From the NCBI GenBank assembly GCA_963691815.1, contig OY829660.1, positions 29,027,527-29,091,526 on the forward strand: a DNA stretch of 64,000 nt, written 5' to 3'. A program made the translations under genes and the position numbers. The notes beneath the pieces are model-generated. The model saw only the letters and a list, made by a program, of their open reading frames with translations. It made no database searches and was not told where the DNA came from. The DNA is from Echiichthys vipera. Lineage: Eukaryota; Chordata; Actinopteri; Perciformes; Trachinidae. Positions 22,920 to 32,865 of the stretch are shown here, piece after piece; position 1 is the stretch's first letter; each line of letters starts with the position of its first letter.

Positions 22920-24624
22920 CCGTATTTTCGCGACTATAAGGCGCATATAAACGTCTTTTTTTTTTCTCAAAATGTGCGGCGCGCCCAATAGTGCGGTGCG
23001 CCCTATGTGTGTTACTGCGGACGTTGTTGAGACCACCGAGAGAACGTTCAAGGGGGATAGTGGGCGTGGCTTGTGTATAAAAGAACAGGTATGTGCTTTA
23101 TGCAAAACATTGTTGTCTTAACAACCCTGAGAATGGCAAAGAGACACGCATATGAAGCACAGTTTAAACTGAAGGCTATCAGCTACGCAGAGGAACATGG
23201 AAATGGAGCAGCCGCGAGAGAACTCAAGATTAATGAATCGATGGTTCGCATGTGGAGGAAGATGGAAAACGAACTCCGACAGGTGAAGAAGACGCTGCTG
23301 AGTTTCCGCGGACATAAGGCCAGGTGGCCCGAGTTGGAGGAAAGACTGGAGCGGTGGATCATTGAGCAAAGAACGAGTGGGGCGAGCGTTTCGACGGTCA
23401 CTATTCGACTAAAAGCAGTAACGCTAGCGGAAGAAATGAAAATTGAACATTTTCAAGGAGGTCCGTCGTGGTGCTTTCGTTTTATGAAACGGTGCCATTT
23501 TTCCATCCGGACCAGGACTACAGTAGCGCAGCAGCGTCCGGCGGATTATAATGAAAAGCTGGCGAGCTTCCACTCCTTCTGCGGCAAACACATCGCCGAC
23601 AAAAGCATCCAGCCAAGCCACATCACCAACATGGACGAGGTGCCGCTCACTTTCGACATCCCGGTGAGTCACACGGTGGAGAAGAAGGGGACAAGAACGG
23701 TAGCGATACGCACAACGGGGTATGAAAAAGCTTCCTTTACTGTTGTGCTTGGCTGCCACGCAAATGGACAGAAACTGCCGCCTATGGTGATTTTTAAGAG
23801 GAAGACTTTGCCTAAAGAGACTTTTCCAGCTGGAGTCATTATTAAGGCAAATGAAAAGGGCTGGATGGATGAGGAGATGATGAAAGCGTGGCTGAGGGAG
23901 GTGTATGTAAGGAGACCAGGTGGCTTTTTCCACGCATCACCATCGCTGTTAATCTGTGACTCCATGCGTGCCCATCTCACAGCTGATGTGAAAAACACGT
24001 TGAAACAAATGAACGCTGTGCTTACTGTTATTCCGGGAGGTCTGACAAAGGAACTTCAACCGCTCGACATCGGCGTGAACCGGCCGTTTAAAGTAAGGCT
24101 GCGAGCGGCGTGGGAGCGATGGATGACCGACGGAGACCACAGTTTCACAAAAAGTGGAAGGCAGCGCCGGGCAAGTTACGCCACAGTTTGCGGATGGATT
24201 GTAGATGCTTGGGCTAACGTGTCTGCTGGCACTGTTGTTCGAGCTTTCGCAAAAGCCGGCATCATTTCCGAGGAGCCGCACGGCACGGAAAGTGACTCTG
24301 ACAGCGAAGAAGGGGAAACTGGCATGTCTGATTTAGCGCAGCTGTTTAATTCAGAAACAGAGGATGATGACTTTGATGGCTTTGATTAAATACTTTGTAA
24401 TAAATACATGTAATAAATACATGAAATACATACTCAGTTTTGCTCCCGCTCTATTTTTAAATACGCAGTAGAGGTATTTAAACGTAGTAGAGAATATGTA
24501 CCGGTATATAAAACCCGCGCCCTATAATCCGGTGCGCCGTATGTGTGTGTTAAATACAGAAATGGCACACATAACTGAGACTGCGCCTTTTAGTACGGTG
24601 CGCCGTATGGTCATGAAAATACGG
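22920..24624 (+). mobile_element. pogo-like transposon, copy B, structurally complete
   Basis: The ends CCGTATTTTC and GAAAATACGG are inverted repeats, with TA on both sides (22918-22919 and 24625-24626). Repeated GGCGCACC/GGTGCGCC motifs occur in both subterminal regions. It is 1705 bp with one complete transposase ORF. It interrupts the L1-like LINE, whose frame resumes right after the right TA. Copy A at 2631-4320 lies in the opposite orientation. Confidence 0.93.
23133..24389 (+). CDS. pogo-like DDE transposase, intact (418 aa)
   Basis: This enzyme would cut and paste the element at TA sites. Two N-terminal helix-turn-helix domains bind the ends: a psq/CENP-B-type one at residues 1-48 (YEAQFKLKAISYAEEHGNGA) and a Tc5/CENP-B-type one at about 60-125. 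The DDE_1 catalytic core follows, with Asp168 (NMDEV), Asp276 (LLICDS) and Asp312 (LQPLDIGVNRPFK), a DD35D arrangement usual for pogo/Tigger. The C-terminus is acidic (SDSDSEEGETG ... ETEDDDFDGFD). I chose the Met of MAKRHAYEAQ because homology starts there; an in-frame Met at 23073 adds 20 residues. No stop or frame break, so it may encode active enzyme or be recently silenced. Confidence 0.9.
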   Translation: MAKRHAYEAQFKLKAISYAEEHGNGAAARELKINESMVRMWRKMENELRQVKKTLLSFRGHKARWPELEERLERWIIEQRTSGASVSTVTIRLKAVTLAEEMKIEHFQGGPSWCFRFMKRCHFSIRTRTTVAQQRPADYNEKLASFHSFCGKHIADKSIQPSHITNMDEVPLTFDIPVSHTVEKKGTRTVAIRTTGYEKASFTVVLGCHANGQKLPPMVIFKRKTLPKETFPAGVIIKANEKGWMDEEMMKAWLREVYVRRPGGFFHASPSLLICDSMRAHLTADVKNTLKQMNAVLTVIPGGLTKELQPLDIGVNRPFKVRLRAAWERWMTDGDHSFTKSGRQRRASYATVCGWIVDAWANVSAGTVVRAFAKAGIISEEPHGTESDSDSEEGETGMSDLAQLFNSETEDDDFDGFD

Positions 24625-25305
24625 TACTATGCGTTTCTCCCTCCCTGCACCGACCCTGCATTCCGCATATGGTCAGATAAGGGCCTCAAAACTCTTAAGG
24701 ACCTGTATGACGAACCTGTCTTTGCGTCCTTTGCATTTATGTCGGACAAATACAGCCTGCCTAATGGCAGAACCGCCCCCCTGAAGCCGAGATGGACCAA
24801 TTTCATGTCTCTCAGTGTACAACACAATCGACTTATATCAATCATTTATAATAAGGTTGCTCTTCTGAGCCCAGTCCCCACTGTATTACCTGAAATTGCG
24901 TGGGAAAAGGATTTGGGGGTAGACATTACTGAGGTCCAGTGGAGGGACTTCTAAAACTGGTCCACTCATCCTCGATTTTTGCCAGACACGGCCTATTATA
25001 GTGGAAGGTGTTCCATAGAGCCTGTTTCACTAACGCTAAATTGGCTAAGATATATCCTAGTCACAGTGATGCTTGTAACCGTTGTAAGCAGTCCCCAGCC
25101 GACCACACACACATGTCCTGGACGTGCCCGAAGCTTGCTGAATTTTGGTCCGATATATTTCAAACCCTTAACACCAGGCTCCTAACACAAATTTGGAACC
25201 CAATCCCCTGACTGCTCTTTTTGGGCTCCCTCCATCCAAAAATCCACCCTGCTCGCCAGACGTAACATTCTCTCAAACATGTTTCTCCACCGACTCATTA
25301 TAGTT

Positions 25306-25573
25306 CATTCATTCATTCATCTTCAACCGCTTGTCCCTATCAGGTTCGCTGGAGCCGATCCCAGCTGACATCGGGCGTGAGGCGGGGTACACCCTGGACA
25401 GTACGCCAGTCTATCGCAGGGCACATAGAGACAAACAACCATTCACACTCACATACACACCTACAGGCAATTTAGAGTCATCAATTAACCTAACACGTGC
25501 ATGTCTTTGGATTTGAACCAGGAACCCTCTCCCTGTGAGGCGACAGAGCTAACCACCACACCACCGTGTCGCA
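25306..25573 (-). mobile_element. tRNA-derived SINE with perfect 13-bp target duplication
   Basis: On the minus strand it starts with a tRNA-like head (box A region GTGGTTAGCTCTGTCGCC, box B GGTTCAAATCC) and ends in AAGCGGTTGAAGATGAATGA, followed by ATGA/ATTC-type tail repeats. ACTCATTATAGTT is duplicated exactly on both sides (25293-25305 and 25574-25586), showing target-primed insertion. Its 3' tail matches the Rex3 LINE tail seen elsewhere in this window. The same SINE family occurs at 41388-41660. Confidence 0.88.
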
Positions 25574-25689
25574 ACTCATTATAGTTGAATACGTGAAATT
25601 TTACGATGTCTACGGTTAGAGAAGTTAAAGTTTTCACTGAGGGGATCTTTGACAGCATTCCACAAAATGTGGGACCCACTGCTGGTCCT

Positions 25690-25940
25690 TATTAGTAATT
25701 CAATTCAATTCAGTTTTATTCATAGTGCCAAATCATAACAAAAGTTATCTCAGGACACCTTACAGTCTAGGTATAGACCACACTCTATGACTTATTTAGG
25801 GGATTTACATAGACCCAGCAATTCCCCCGTAGAGGACGGTGGCAACGAAAACCTTCCCTATAACAGGCAGGAACGTCAGACAGACCCAGTTCTATGGAGG
25901 AAGGCCATCTTGACTGGTAATAGTAGTAATAGTCTCACTG
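25690..25940 (-). repeat. Fish interspersed repeat (TTTTATTCATAGTGCCAAAT type)
   Basis: It begins TTCAATTCAATTCAGTTTTA and continues with the motifs GACACCTTACAG, GACCACACTCTATG and AATTCCCCC. This is a common fish repeat resembling a LINE or SINE 3' end read backwards. Borders are approximate. A C-run follows at 25988-26011. Confidence 0.6.
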
Positions 25941-26167
25941 TTATTCCTGATGATGCTGAGGACACTTCCTAGTGCTTGGAAGGAGACAGCGACGACCCCC
26001 CCCCCCCCCCCCGCCCATTTTACATTTATTTATTTATTTATTTTTCTCTTTTCTCCTTCTCTTTTTCTTGAATTACCTTATTTATTTTGCCATTAGCTAT
26101 GGATTTCACTCTATTTGGTTTAATTGTGCCTTATGTATCCGCTTATGTTATATGCAGTGCAATTGTT

Positions 26168-27257
26168 TAGCACAGCCTGAAAAAGTGACGTGGCACCTCC
26201 CTCCTCTCCATCCTGTGGGCCCACCACTCGCAGGAGGAACCACTTGGGTCGGGTGCGCTGCTGCACCCGTCCCAAGCTGGCTCTTGGGATGTGGAATGTC
26301 ACCTTTCTGTCGGGGAAGGAGCCGGAGCTTGTGCGGGAGGTGGAGCGCTACCAGTTAGATCTGGTGGGGCTTACCTCCACAGATAGTCTCGGTTCTGGAA
26401 CCGTACTCCTGGATAGGGGTTGGACACTATTCTTCTCTGGAGTTGCCCAGGGTGTGAGGCTGTTGTTTGTGCATATGCACCAAACAGCAGCTCAGAGTAT
26501 TCGGCCTTCTTGGAGACCCTGAATGGAGTCCTGCATGGGGCTCCGGTAGGGGACTCCATAGTTCTGCTGGAGGACTTTAACGCCAACGTGGGCAACGATG
26601 GAGACACCTGGAGAGGCGTGATTGGGAGGAACGGCCTCCCTGATCTAAATCCGAGTGGTCGTCAGTTATTAGACTTCTGTGCTAGTCACGGATTATCTAT
26701 AACTAACACCATGTTCGAACATAAGGATGCTCATAAGTGTACATGGTACCAGAGCACCCTAGGCCAAAGGTCGATGATCGATTTTGTGATCGTATCATCT
26801 GATCTGAGGCCGTATGTTTTGGACACTCGGGTGAAGAGAGGGGCAGAGCTGTCAACTGATCACCATCTGGTGATGAGTTGGATCAGAGGATGGGGGAAGA
26901 TTCTGGACAGACCAGGTAAACCCAAACGAGTAGTGCGGGTGAACTGGGAACGTCTGGAGGAGGACCCTGTCCGAGAGATCTTCAACACAGACCTCCGGCG
27001 GAGCTTTTCTGGCATCCCTGTGGAAGTTGGGGGCATTGAACCGGAGTGGGCAATGTTCAAAGCTTCCATTGCTGAAGCTGCAGCGGTGAGCTGTGGCCTC
27101 ATCCAATCTCTGTACACCCAAAGCGAGAGCTGTGTCCGGATCCTCGGGAGTAAGTCGGATTCGTTTCCAGTGGGGGTTGGCCTCCGCCAGGGGTGCGCTT
27201 TGTCACCAATCCTGTTTGTGATTTTCATGGACAGGATATCAAGGCGTAGTCGTGGTG
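26168..27257 (+). mobile_element. Rex3 (RTE-clade) LINE, internally deleted copy
   Basis: It starts with Rex3 5' sequence (GCACAGCCTGAAAAAGTGAC) and runs into the endonuclease. It then jumps, at about 27100, from the end of the endonuclease-RT linker to the late RT region (LIQSLYTQSESCVRILGS), and ends near SRRSRG at 27257. No 3' tail is present. The rest of the window holds three other Rex3 pieces for comparison. Confidence 0.8.
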
Positions 27258-27301
27258 TTTCTGTTCCTGTTTCTTTACTTCAAGGCACTTTACTTTATTG
27301 A
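26420..27301 (+). pseudogene. Rex3 endonuclease fused in frame to an RT fragment (293 aa ORF)
   Basis: It shows LLEDFNANVGNDGDTWRG and TNTMFEHKDAHKCTW, then RSMIDFVIVSSDLRPYVLD and STDHHLVMSW, the AP-endonuclease core. A deletion joins this in frame to FPVGVGLRQGCALSPILFVI of the RT. The FADD catalytic box is missing, so it cannot reverse transcribe. The endonuclease N-terminus is out of frame (26190-26400). Confidence 0.8.
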
Positions 27302-28394
27302 CGCACTGTACAGCTGTTGCATTTTTTCTTTTTTGATCACCTGCAAATTCAATTAAAAAATGTGGCGAAAATAGCTAATTAGAAATTAGCTAATTAGTAA
27401 ATGGTAGATGATACTTCTCAAAGCACCCCTGTGCCTCAGTACAGCTCACAGAGCTGCTAGCATGGCTTTAGAATAGTTTGCAAACAGCAAAATGCAGAAA
27501 TCAGTGTGTTTTAATGTGTTTTTATATAGCCTGTATGTTGTAGTGATTGACAAGACATATTCTTGGTATGGCTGGTTGCCTGAGTAATTTGCAGCATGGC
27601 CAATGGGTCCGACATTATTTCTATATATGGCTCTGTGATGCAGAAGTCTGTAGTCACATGTTGCTGCCAACTGTGATTCACAGGTTGTTCCATTCTCATC
27701 TTCTGGATAATAAATAAAGCCATGTCTGTTTGTCCTCACACTGACTGTCATGTTCATTTTTTCCCCTTAACTTCCTTGATTTTAAGACATTTTCTGTGAC
27801 TCGTATTAGACTCAGCGGTACAGTCAACAACAGACAGATGAATAAGTGATATACTTCCTCCTGAGTCTGGTGTATTGGTGTAACCTTTTCAGCGAATTCA
27901 GCTGTATGACTTGATCCCAAAATTATAAAAGTAGTGCTGTACATGGAAGACCGTTTCCTGCTTTTACCGTCTAGTGTAATTACATATTTTAGTTTGGTAA
28001 CCAGCAGAAGCACACTTTCACCAACACAGATGTTTTACAAACTACCCTAATATCTCTAAATAGTAGAAATGTACATATACAAACTAAACAGGTATTTTCT
28101 TTAGCTAGCTAATATTGGAGACAAAGGAATTTTAGAGAAAAATTGTTGAGTGAGAGAAGCTTGTTATAACAATCCCACAAACCATCTATCACTTGACTTA
28201 TCCTTCCATCTTGTACCATGGCTTCCATAATGATCTGTCTGATCATGTACTGATGTGTCGTTTCCGTCCTACACTCTAACCATTACTGTCTCTCTCCATG
28301 TTTGTCTCCTATGTGGGACTCACTTTTTCTGCTGCTCTGTTGGGCAGAATTATGTAAACCCAGTTTTTATTTACGGTATCAGTGCGTGAGAGAT
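27258..28394. other. Unassigned intronic stretch
   Basis: No coding or transposon protein similarity was recognised. It ends at the GATG-type tail of the Rex3 copy that begins at 28395. Confidence 0.5.
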
Positions 28395-29361
28395 GACATC
28401 TCATCTCATCTTCATCCGCTTATCCGGGGTCAGGTCGTGGAGGCAGCAGCTCTAGCAGGGGACCCAAAACTTCCCTTTCCCGGGCCACATTAACCAGCTC
28501 TAACTGGGGGATCCCGAGGCGTTCCCAGGCCAGTGTGGAGATATAATCTCTCCACCTAGTCCTGGGTCTTCCCCGAGGCCTCCTCCCAGCTGGACGTGCC
28601 TGGAACACCTCCCTAGGGAGGCGCCCAGGGGGCATCCTTACTAGATGCCCGAACCACCTCAACTGGCTCCTTTCAACGCTAAGGAGCAGCGGCTCTACTC
28701 AGAGTTCCTCACGGATGGCTGAACTTCTCACCCTATCTCTAAGGGAGACTCCAGCCAACCTCCTGAGAAAACCCATTTCGGCCGCTTGTACCCGCGACCT
28801 CATTCTTTTGGTCATGACCAGCTGTCATGACCATAGGTGAGGGTAGGAACGAAGATTGACCGGTAGATCGAGAGCTTTGCCTTCGGGCTTAGCTCTCTTT
28901 TCATCACAACGGTGCGACTGCAACACCGCCCCCGCTGCTCCGATTCTCCGGCCAAACTCACACTCCATCGTCCCCTCACTCGTGAACATGATCCCGAGGT
29001 ACTTGAACTCTTTCACTTGGGGTAAGGACTCATTCCCTACATAGAGTAAGCAATCCACCGGTTTCCTGCTAAGAGCCATGGCCTCAGATTTAGAGGTGCT
29101 GATGCTCATCCCAGCCGTTTCACACTCGGCTGCGAACCGATCCACTGAGTGCTGAAGGTCACTGACCGACGATGCCATCAGGACCACATCATCTGCGAAA
29201 AGTAGAGACGAGATCCTCAGCCCACCGAACTGCAACCCCTCCCCACCAAGACTACGCTTTGATATCCTGTCCGTGAAAATCACGAACAGGATTGGTGACA
29301 AAGCGCACCCCTGGCGGAGGCCAAGCCCAACTGGAAACGAATCCGACTTATGTCCGAGGAT
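28395..29361 (-). mobile_element. Rex3 LINE, RT C-terminal part and 3' tail
   Basis: The minus-strand RT part shows SPILFVIFTDRISKRSLGG, LLFADDVVLMASSVSD, STSKSEAMALSRK and FKYLGIMFTSEGTME (29301-28825), with a frame change after GAVLQSHR. A second frame gives MRWFGHLVRMPPGRLPREVF and the C-terminus ELLPPRPDPG (28662-28420). The 3' end is CCGGATAAGCGGATGAAG plus GATGA repeats, the (GATG)n tail known for Rex3. It continues at 32866 after an inserted LINE. Confidence 0.85.
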
Positions 29362-32273
29362 CAGCTGTTGTCGCTAGCACCAACGGCGCTAATGCGGGAG
29401 AGGCCTAAAATCCCCAGAGAACTGAGGAGAAAGTACAGGGGATGTAAGGCTGGACGTAAACAACGGGAAAAGAAGAGGAGATATAAACCATCTCTCCCTT
29501 CCATCACCATGGGGAACGTGAGGGCGCTGGCTAACAAGATGGACGAGCTGGCGGGCCTGGTGAAGACTCAGTGGAGGTATCGTGTGAGCAGTGTGCTGTG
29601 TTTCACGGAGACGTGGCTCCACGAGGACATCCCGGACTCGAACGTAACTGTGGACGGCTTTCAGACTGTTCAGGCGGACAGGAGTCACCGTGAGAGTGGC
29701 AAGAGGAAAGGTGGGGGACTTGCTATTCTTATTAACAACAAGTGGTGTCATCCTGGACACGTTACTGTAAAGGAGCGTGTGTGTAGCCCGGACATTGAGC
29801 TGCTTGCCGTGAGTCTGCGGCCATATTATCTGCCGAGGGAGTTTTCACACGTGATCGTTCTGGTTGTTTACGTTCCTCCGACTGCAAACGCGGCGCGTGC
29901 GAGTGACGTCATCCACACCGTCGTCGCGGGACTTCAGACACGGCACCCAGACGCATTCATTGCAATATCTGGGGACTTCAACCACATCACTCTGGCTGCA
30001 ACACTGCCCACTTTCAAGCAGTTTGTGGACTGTCCCACCAGGGAAAACAAGACACTGGACCTGCTGTATGCTAATGTTAAGGAGGCTTACAGCTCCACTG
30101 CCCTTCCTCCTCTTGGAAGATCAGATCACAAACTCATCCATCTGCAGCCCCTGTATAAGCCCCAAGTCCAGCGGCTTCCTGTGACCACCAGGACTGTGAG
30201 GAGATGGTCACAGGAGACTGACGAAGCTTTACAGGGTTGCTTTGAACTCACAGACTGGGATTTGCTCTGTAATTCACATGGGGAGGACCTTGATGATCTC
30301 ACGGGCTGCATAACAGGGTACATCAATTTCTGTGTGGACAGCGTTGTTCCTACAGAGACTGTACTCTGTTTCCCAAATAACAAGCCGTGGGTCACCAGAG
30401 ACATCAAGGTCCTGCTGAATGCGAAGAAGAGGGCCTTCAGAGAGGGGGACAGAGAGCAGATGAGGCAGGTCCAGAGGGAGCTGAAGGAGAGGATCCAACA
30501 GGGCAAAGACACCTACAGGAGGAAGCTGGAGCACAAACTCCAGCAGAACAACTTAAAGGACGTGTGGAGCGGCATGAGGAGCATCACTGGCTACAAACCA
30601 TCTGGTAGCCAGACGGTAGGAGGTGGTACTGAACGTGCCAATGAGCTAAATCTGTTCTTCAACAGATTTGATGAAAGGGCTCTGGACCACCTCCCCACGG
30701 CTCCTCTACAACCACCCACCTCCAAACCTCCAACCCTGCCGACACCTCCCCCTCAATTCCTTGCTGATTTTGCCCTACCTGTCCCCTCCCCCCCCCCCCA
30801 TCGCCATCACCTCTCTCCACCCCCACCAACACACACAGCAGACAGACCTTCACTGCAGAGCAGGTGAGGAAGGAGCTGTGCAGACTCCGCCCAGGCAAGG
30901 CAGCGGGTCCCGACGGTGTCAGCCCGAGGGTCCTCAAAACTTGTGCGATCCAGCTGTGTGGAGTCCTGCAGTACATCTACAACCTCAGCCTGAGTCTCGA
31001 GAAGGTCCCTGTGCTGTGGAAGACATCCTGCCTGGTACCATTACCAAAGAAGGTGCGTCCCAGCACCTCAGAAGACTACAGACCGGTGGCGCTGACGTCG
31101 CACCTGATGAAGTCCCTGGAGAGGCTGGTTCTTTCACTTCTTCGGCCCCTGGTCAGCTCATCACTGGACCCTCTACAGTTTGCCTACCAGCCAAGACTAG
31201 GAGTGGAGGATGCTATCATCTTCCTGCTCAACCGTGCCTGCGCCCACCTGGACAGAGCGGGGACCACAGTGAGAATCTTGTTCATGGACTTCTCAAGTGC
31301 GTTCAACACCATCCGGCCTGCTCTGCTGGGACGGAAGCTGACGGCGATGCAGGTGGACCCTCCCCTGGTTTCCTGGATTACGGATTACTTGACGGGTCGA
31401 CCACAGTATGTCAGACTGCAGGACGGAGTGTCTGACACTGTGGTCTGCAGCACTGGAGCTCCACAGGGTACTGTTCTTTCCCCATTTCTGTTCACCCTGT
31501 ACACCTCAGACTTTCAGTTCCTCTCTGAGTCCTGCCACCTGCAGAAGTTTGCCGACGATTCTGCAATTGTTGGCTGTGTCAGTGAGGGGAAGGAGGAGGA
31601 GTACAGGGGCGTTGTGGACTCCTTTGTCGACTGGTGTGCAGCTAATCACCTGATTCTAAACGCCACCAAGACAAAGGAGCTAGTGGTGGATTTCCGCAGG
31701 AGTAAATCTGCCCCCACACCCATCTCCATCAACGGCGTGACTGTGGATGTTGTCCAGGATTACAAATATCTTGGAGTATACCTGGACAACAAACTGGACT
31801 TTTCCAAGAACACTGAGGCTGTATACAAGAAGGGCCAGAGTCGTCTCTATTTCCTGAGGGGGCTCCGGTCATTCAATGTTTGTAACACCATGCTGAGGAT
31901 GTTCTACCAGTCAGTGGTAGCCAGTGCCATCTTCTTTGCTGTTGTGTGCTGGGGCAGCAGACTGAGGGCAGCAGACGCAACGAGGATCAGTAAGATCATC
32001 AGGAAGGCTGGCTCCGTCCTGGGGGTCAAACTTGACTCTTTGGTGGCGGTGTCTGAGAGGAGGATGCTGTCTAAACTGCACAGCATCCTGGACAATAACT
32101 CTCACCCTCTCCACCAGCTGCTGACCTCCAGCAGAAGCACATTCAGCCATAGACTCATTCTCCCCCGGTGTAATACTGAACGCCGGAGGAAGTCTTTTCT
32201 TCCGGCGGCCATCAGACTTTATTATTCATCTCCCCCCAGTCAGGTAAGGAACAGTGGAGACACTGTATCCTGA
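29350..32273 (+). pseudogene. LINE endonuclease-reverse transcriptase, one frameshift from intact (about 970 aa)
   Basis: The 505-codon first part has an N-terminal basic region, then the AP endonuclease: MGNVRALANKMDEL, CFTETWLHED, GGGLAILINN, ISGDFNHITL and LGRSDHKLI. The second part (469 codons) has KAAGPDGVSPRVLK, LPKKVRPSTSEDYRPVALTS, ILFMDFSSAFNTIRP, GAPQGTVLSPFLFTLY, the catalytic KFADDSAIVG, and the C-terminus RKSFLPAAIRLYY. The two frames overlap by four bases at 30864. The break falls around the C-run at about 30788-30799, so a slipped C explains it. No other stop is present. Confidence 0.88.
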
Positions 32274-32865
32274 AAATGTCACTTTGTCACTATATACCAT
32301 CACTGCATCACTTTATTCAGTTGTACTTTATTCAGTTGTACTGTCACTTACTTCAGTAAGTAATGCTGCTATACTACACTGTCACTTTATATCACCACTA
32401 CATCACTTTATTTATTTATTAATGGTTTACTGTAACTATCTGCTGATACACTTACTGTGCTTTAGGACATGCTGCTACATTTCACTGTGGTTTACTGTAA
32501 CTGACTTAAGTACGAAATGCTGCTACACTCCACTGTGCCATACTGTCACTTAGTTCTGTAGGACATGCTGCTACATTTTTAACATTTTTAACACTTATAA
32601 CTTATCGCTCCTTCTCACTTATTTAGTTTGTACTTATTTTATTTCAATCTGCTGCTAAACTGCTATATACCTACGCTTAACCACGACGTCTGTTGCACTC
32701 TGTCACACTTGGTTCATTGCTTGATTTATCTGACGTTAGCTTTATTTTGATTTGATTTATGTTTATGCTTATTGTTACTCTGATCCTTTTCCGCCTTTGT
32801 ATCGAAACTGTTGCACAATAATTTCCCTCGGGATGAATAAAGCTTCTTGAATCTTGAATCTTGAA
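29362..32865 (+). mobile_element. Nearly complete Rex1/CR1-L2-like LINE inserted in Rex3
   Basis: It contains the whole endonuclease-RT protein in two frames (29350-30867 and 30864-32273) and a 590-bp 3' UTR with repeated CACTTTATT and TGCTGCTACA motifs. It ends GAATAAAGCTTCTTGAATC with three CTTGAAT units. There is no TSD I could define. Fragments of the same group occur at 38480-38870 and 45428-46285. The clade label is from motif memory and could be Rex1, CR1 or L2. Confidence 0.82.

Larger units (their letters stand above)
21745..25292 (+). mobile_element. L1-like LINE, 5'-truncated, split by pogo-like copy B
   Basis: RT pieces are RRLLNIIFLPGLDTPEVVVA and LDAEKAFVRVDW (21755-21860) and LSLYNDDILLFISN (about 22120, catalytic ADD changed to NDD), then GYKMNILKN. 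After the insertion come LRIWSDKGLKTLKDLYDE-type sequence (24627-24950) and a zinc-binding tail CNRCKQSPADHTHMSWTCPK (25075-25135), typical of L1/Tx1-type RT proteins (zf-RVT). Frames change several times (21821, 22027, 22256). The 3' end lies just before the SINE target site at about 25293. Confidence 0.8.

Noticed and set aside
23118..24281. Minus-strand ORFs of 60-169 codons within pogo-like copy B (and the mirror set in copy A)
   Set aside because: Antisense shadows of the transposase; they show no domain and disappear or change with the single-base difference.
25500..25573. tRNA gene on the minus strand
   Set aside because: Box A and B motifs are present, but there is no cloverleaf and they are the head of a SINE with its own target duplication. 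The same applies to 41400-41450.
29389..30534. Minus-strand ORFs of 86-128 codons opposite the Rex1/CR1-like LINE
   Set aside because: Shadows of the endonuclease-RT frame.
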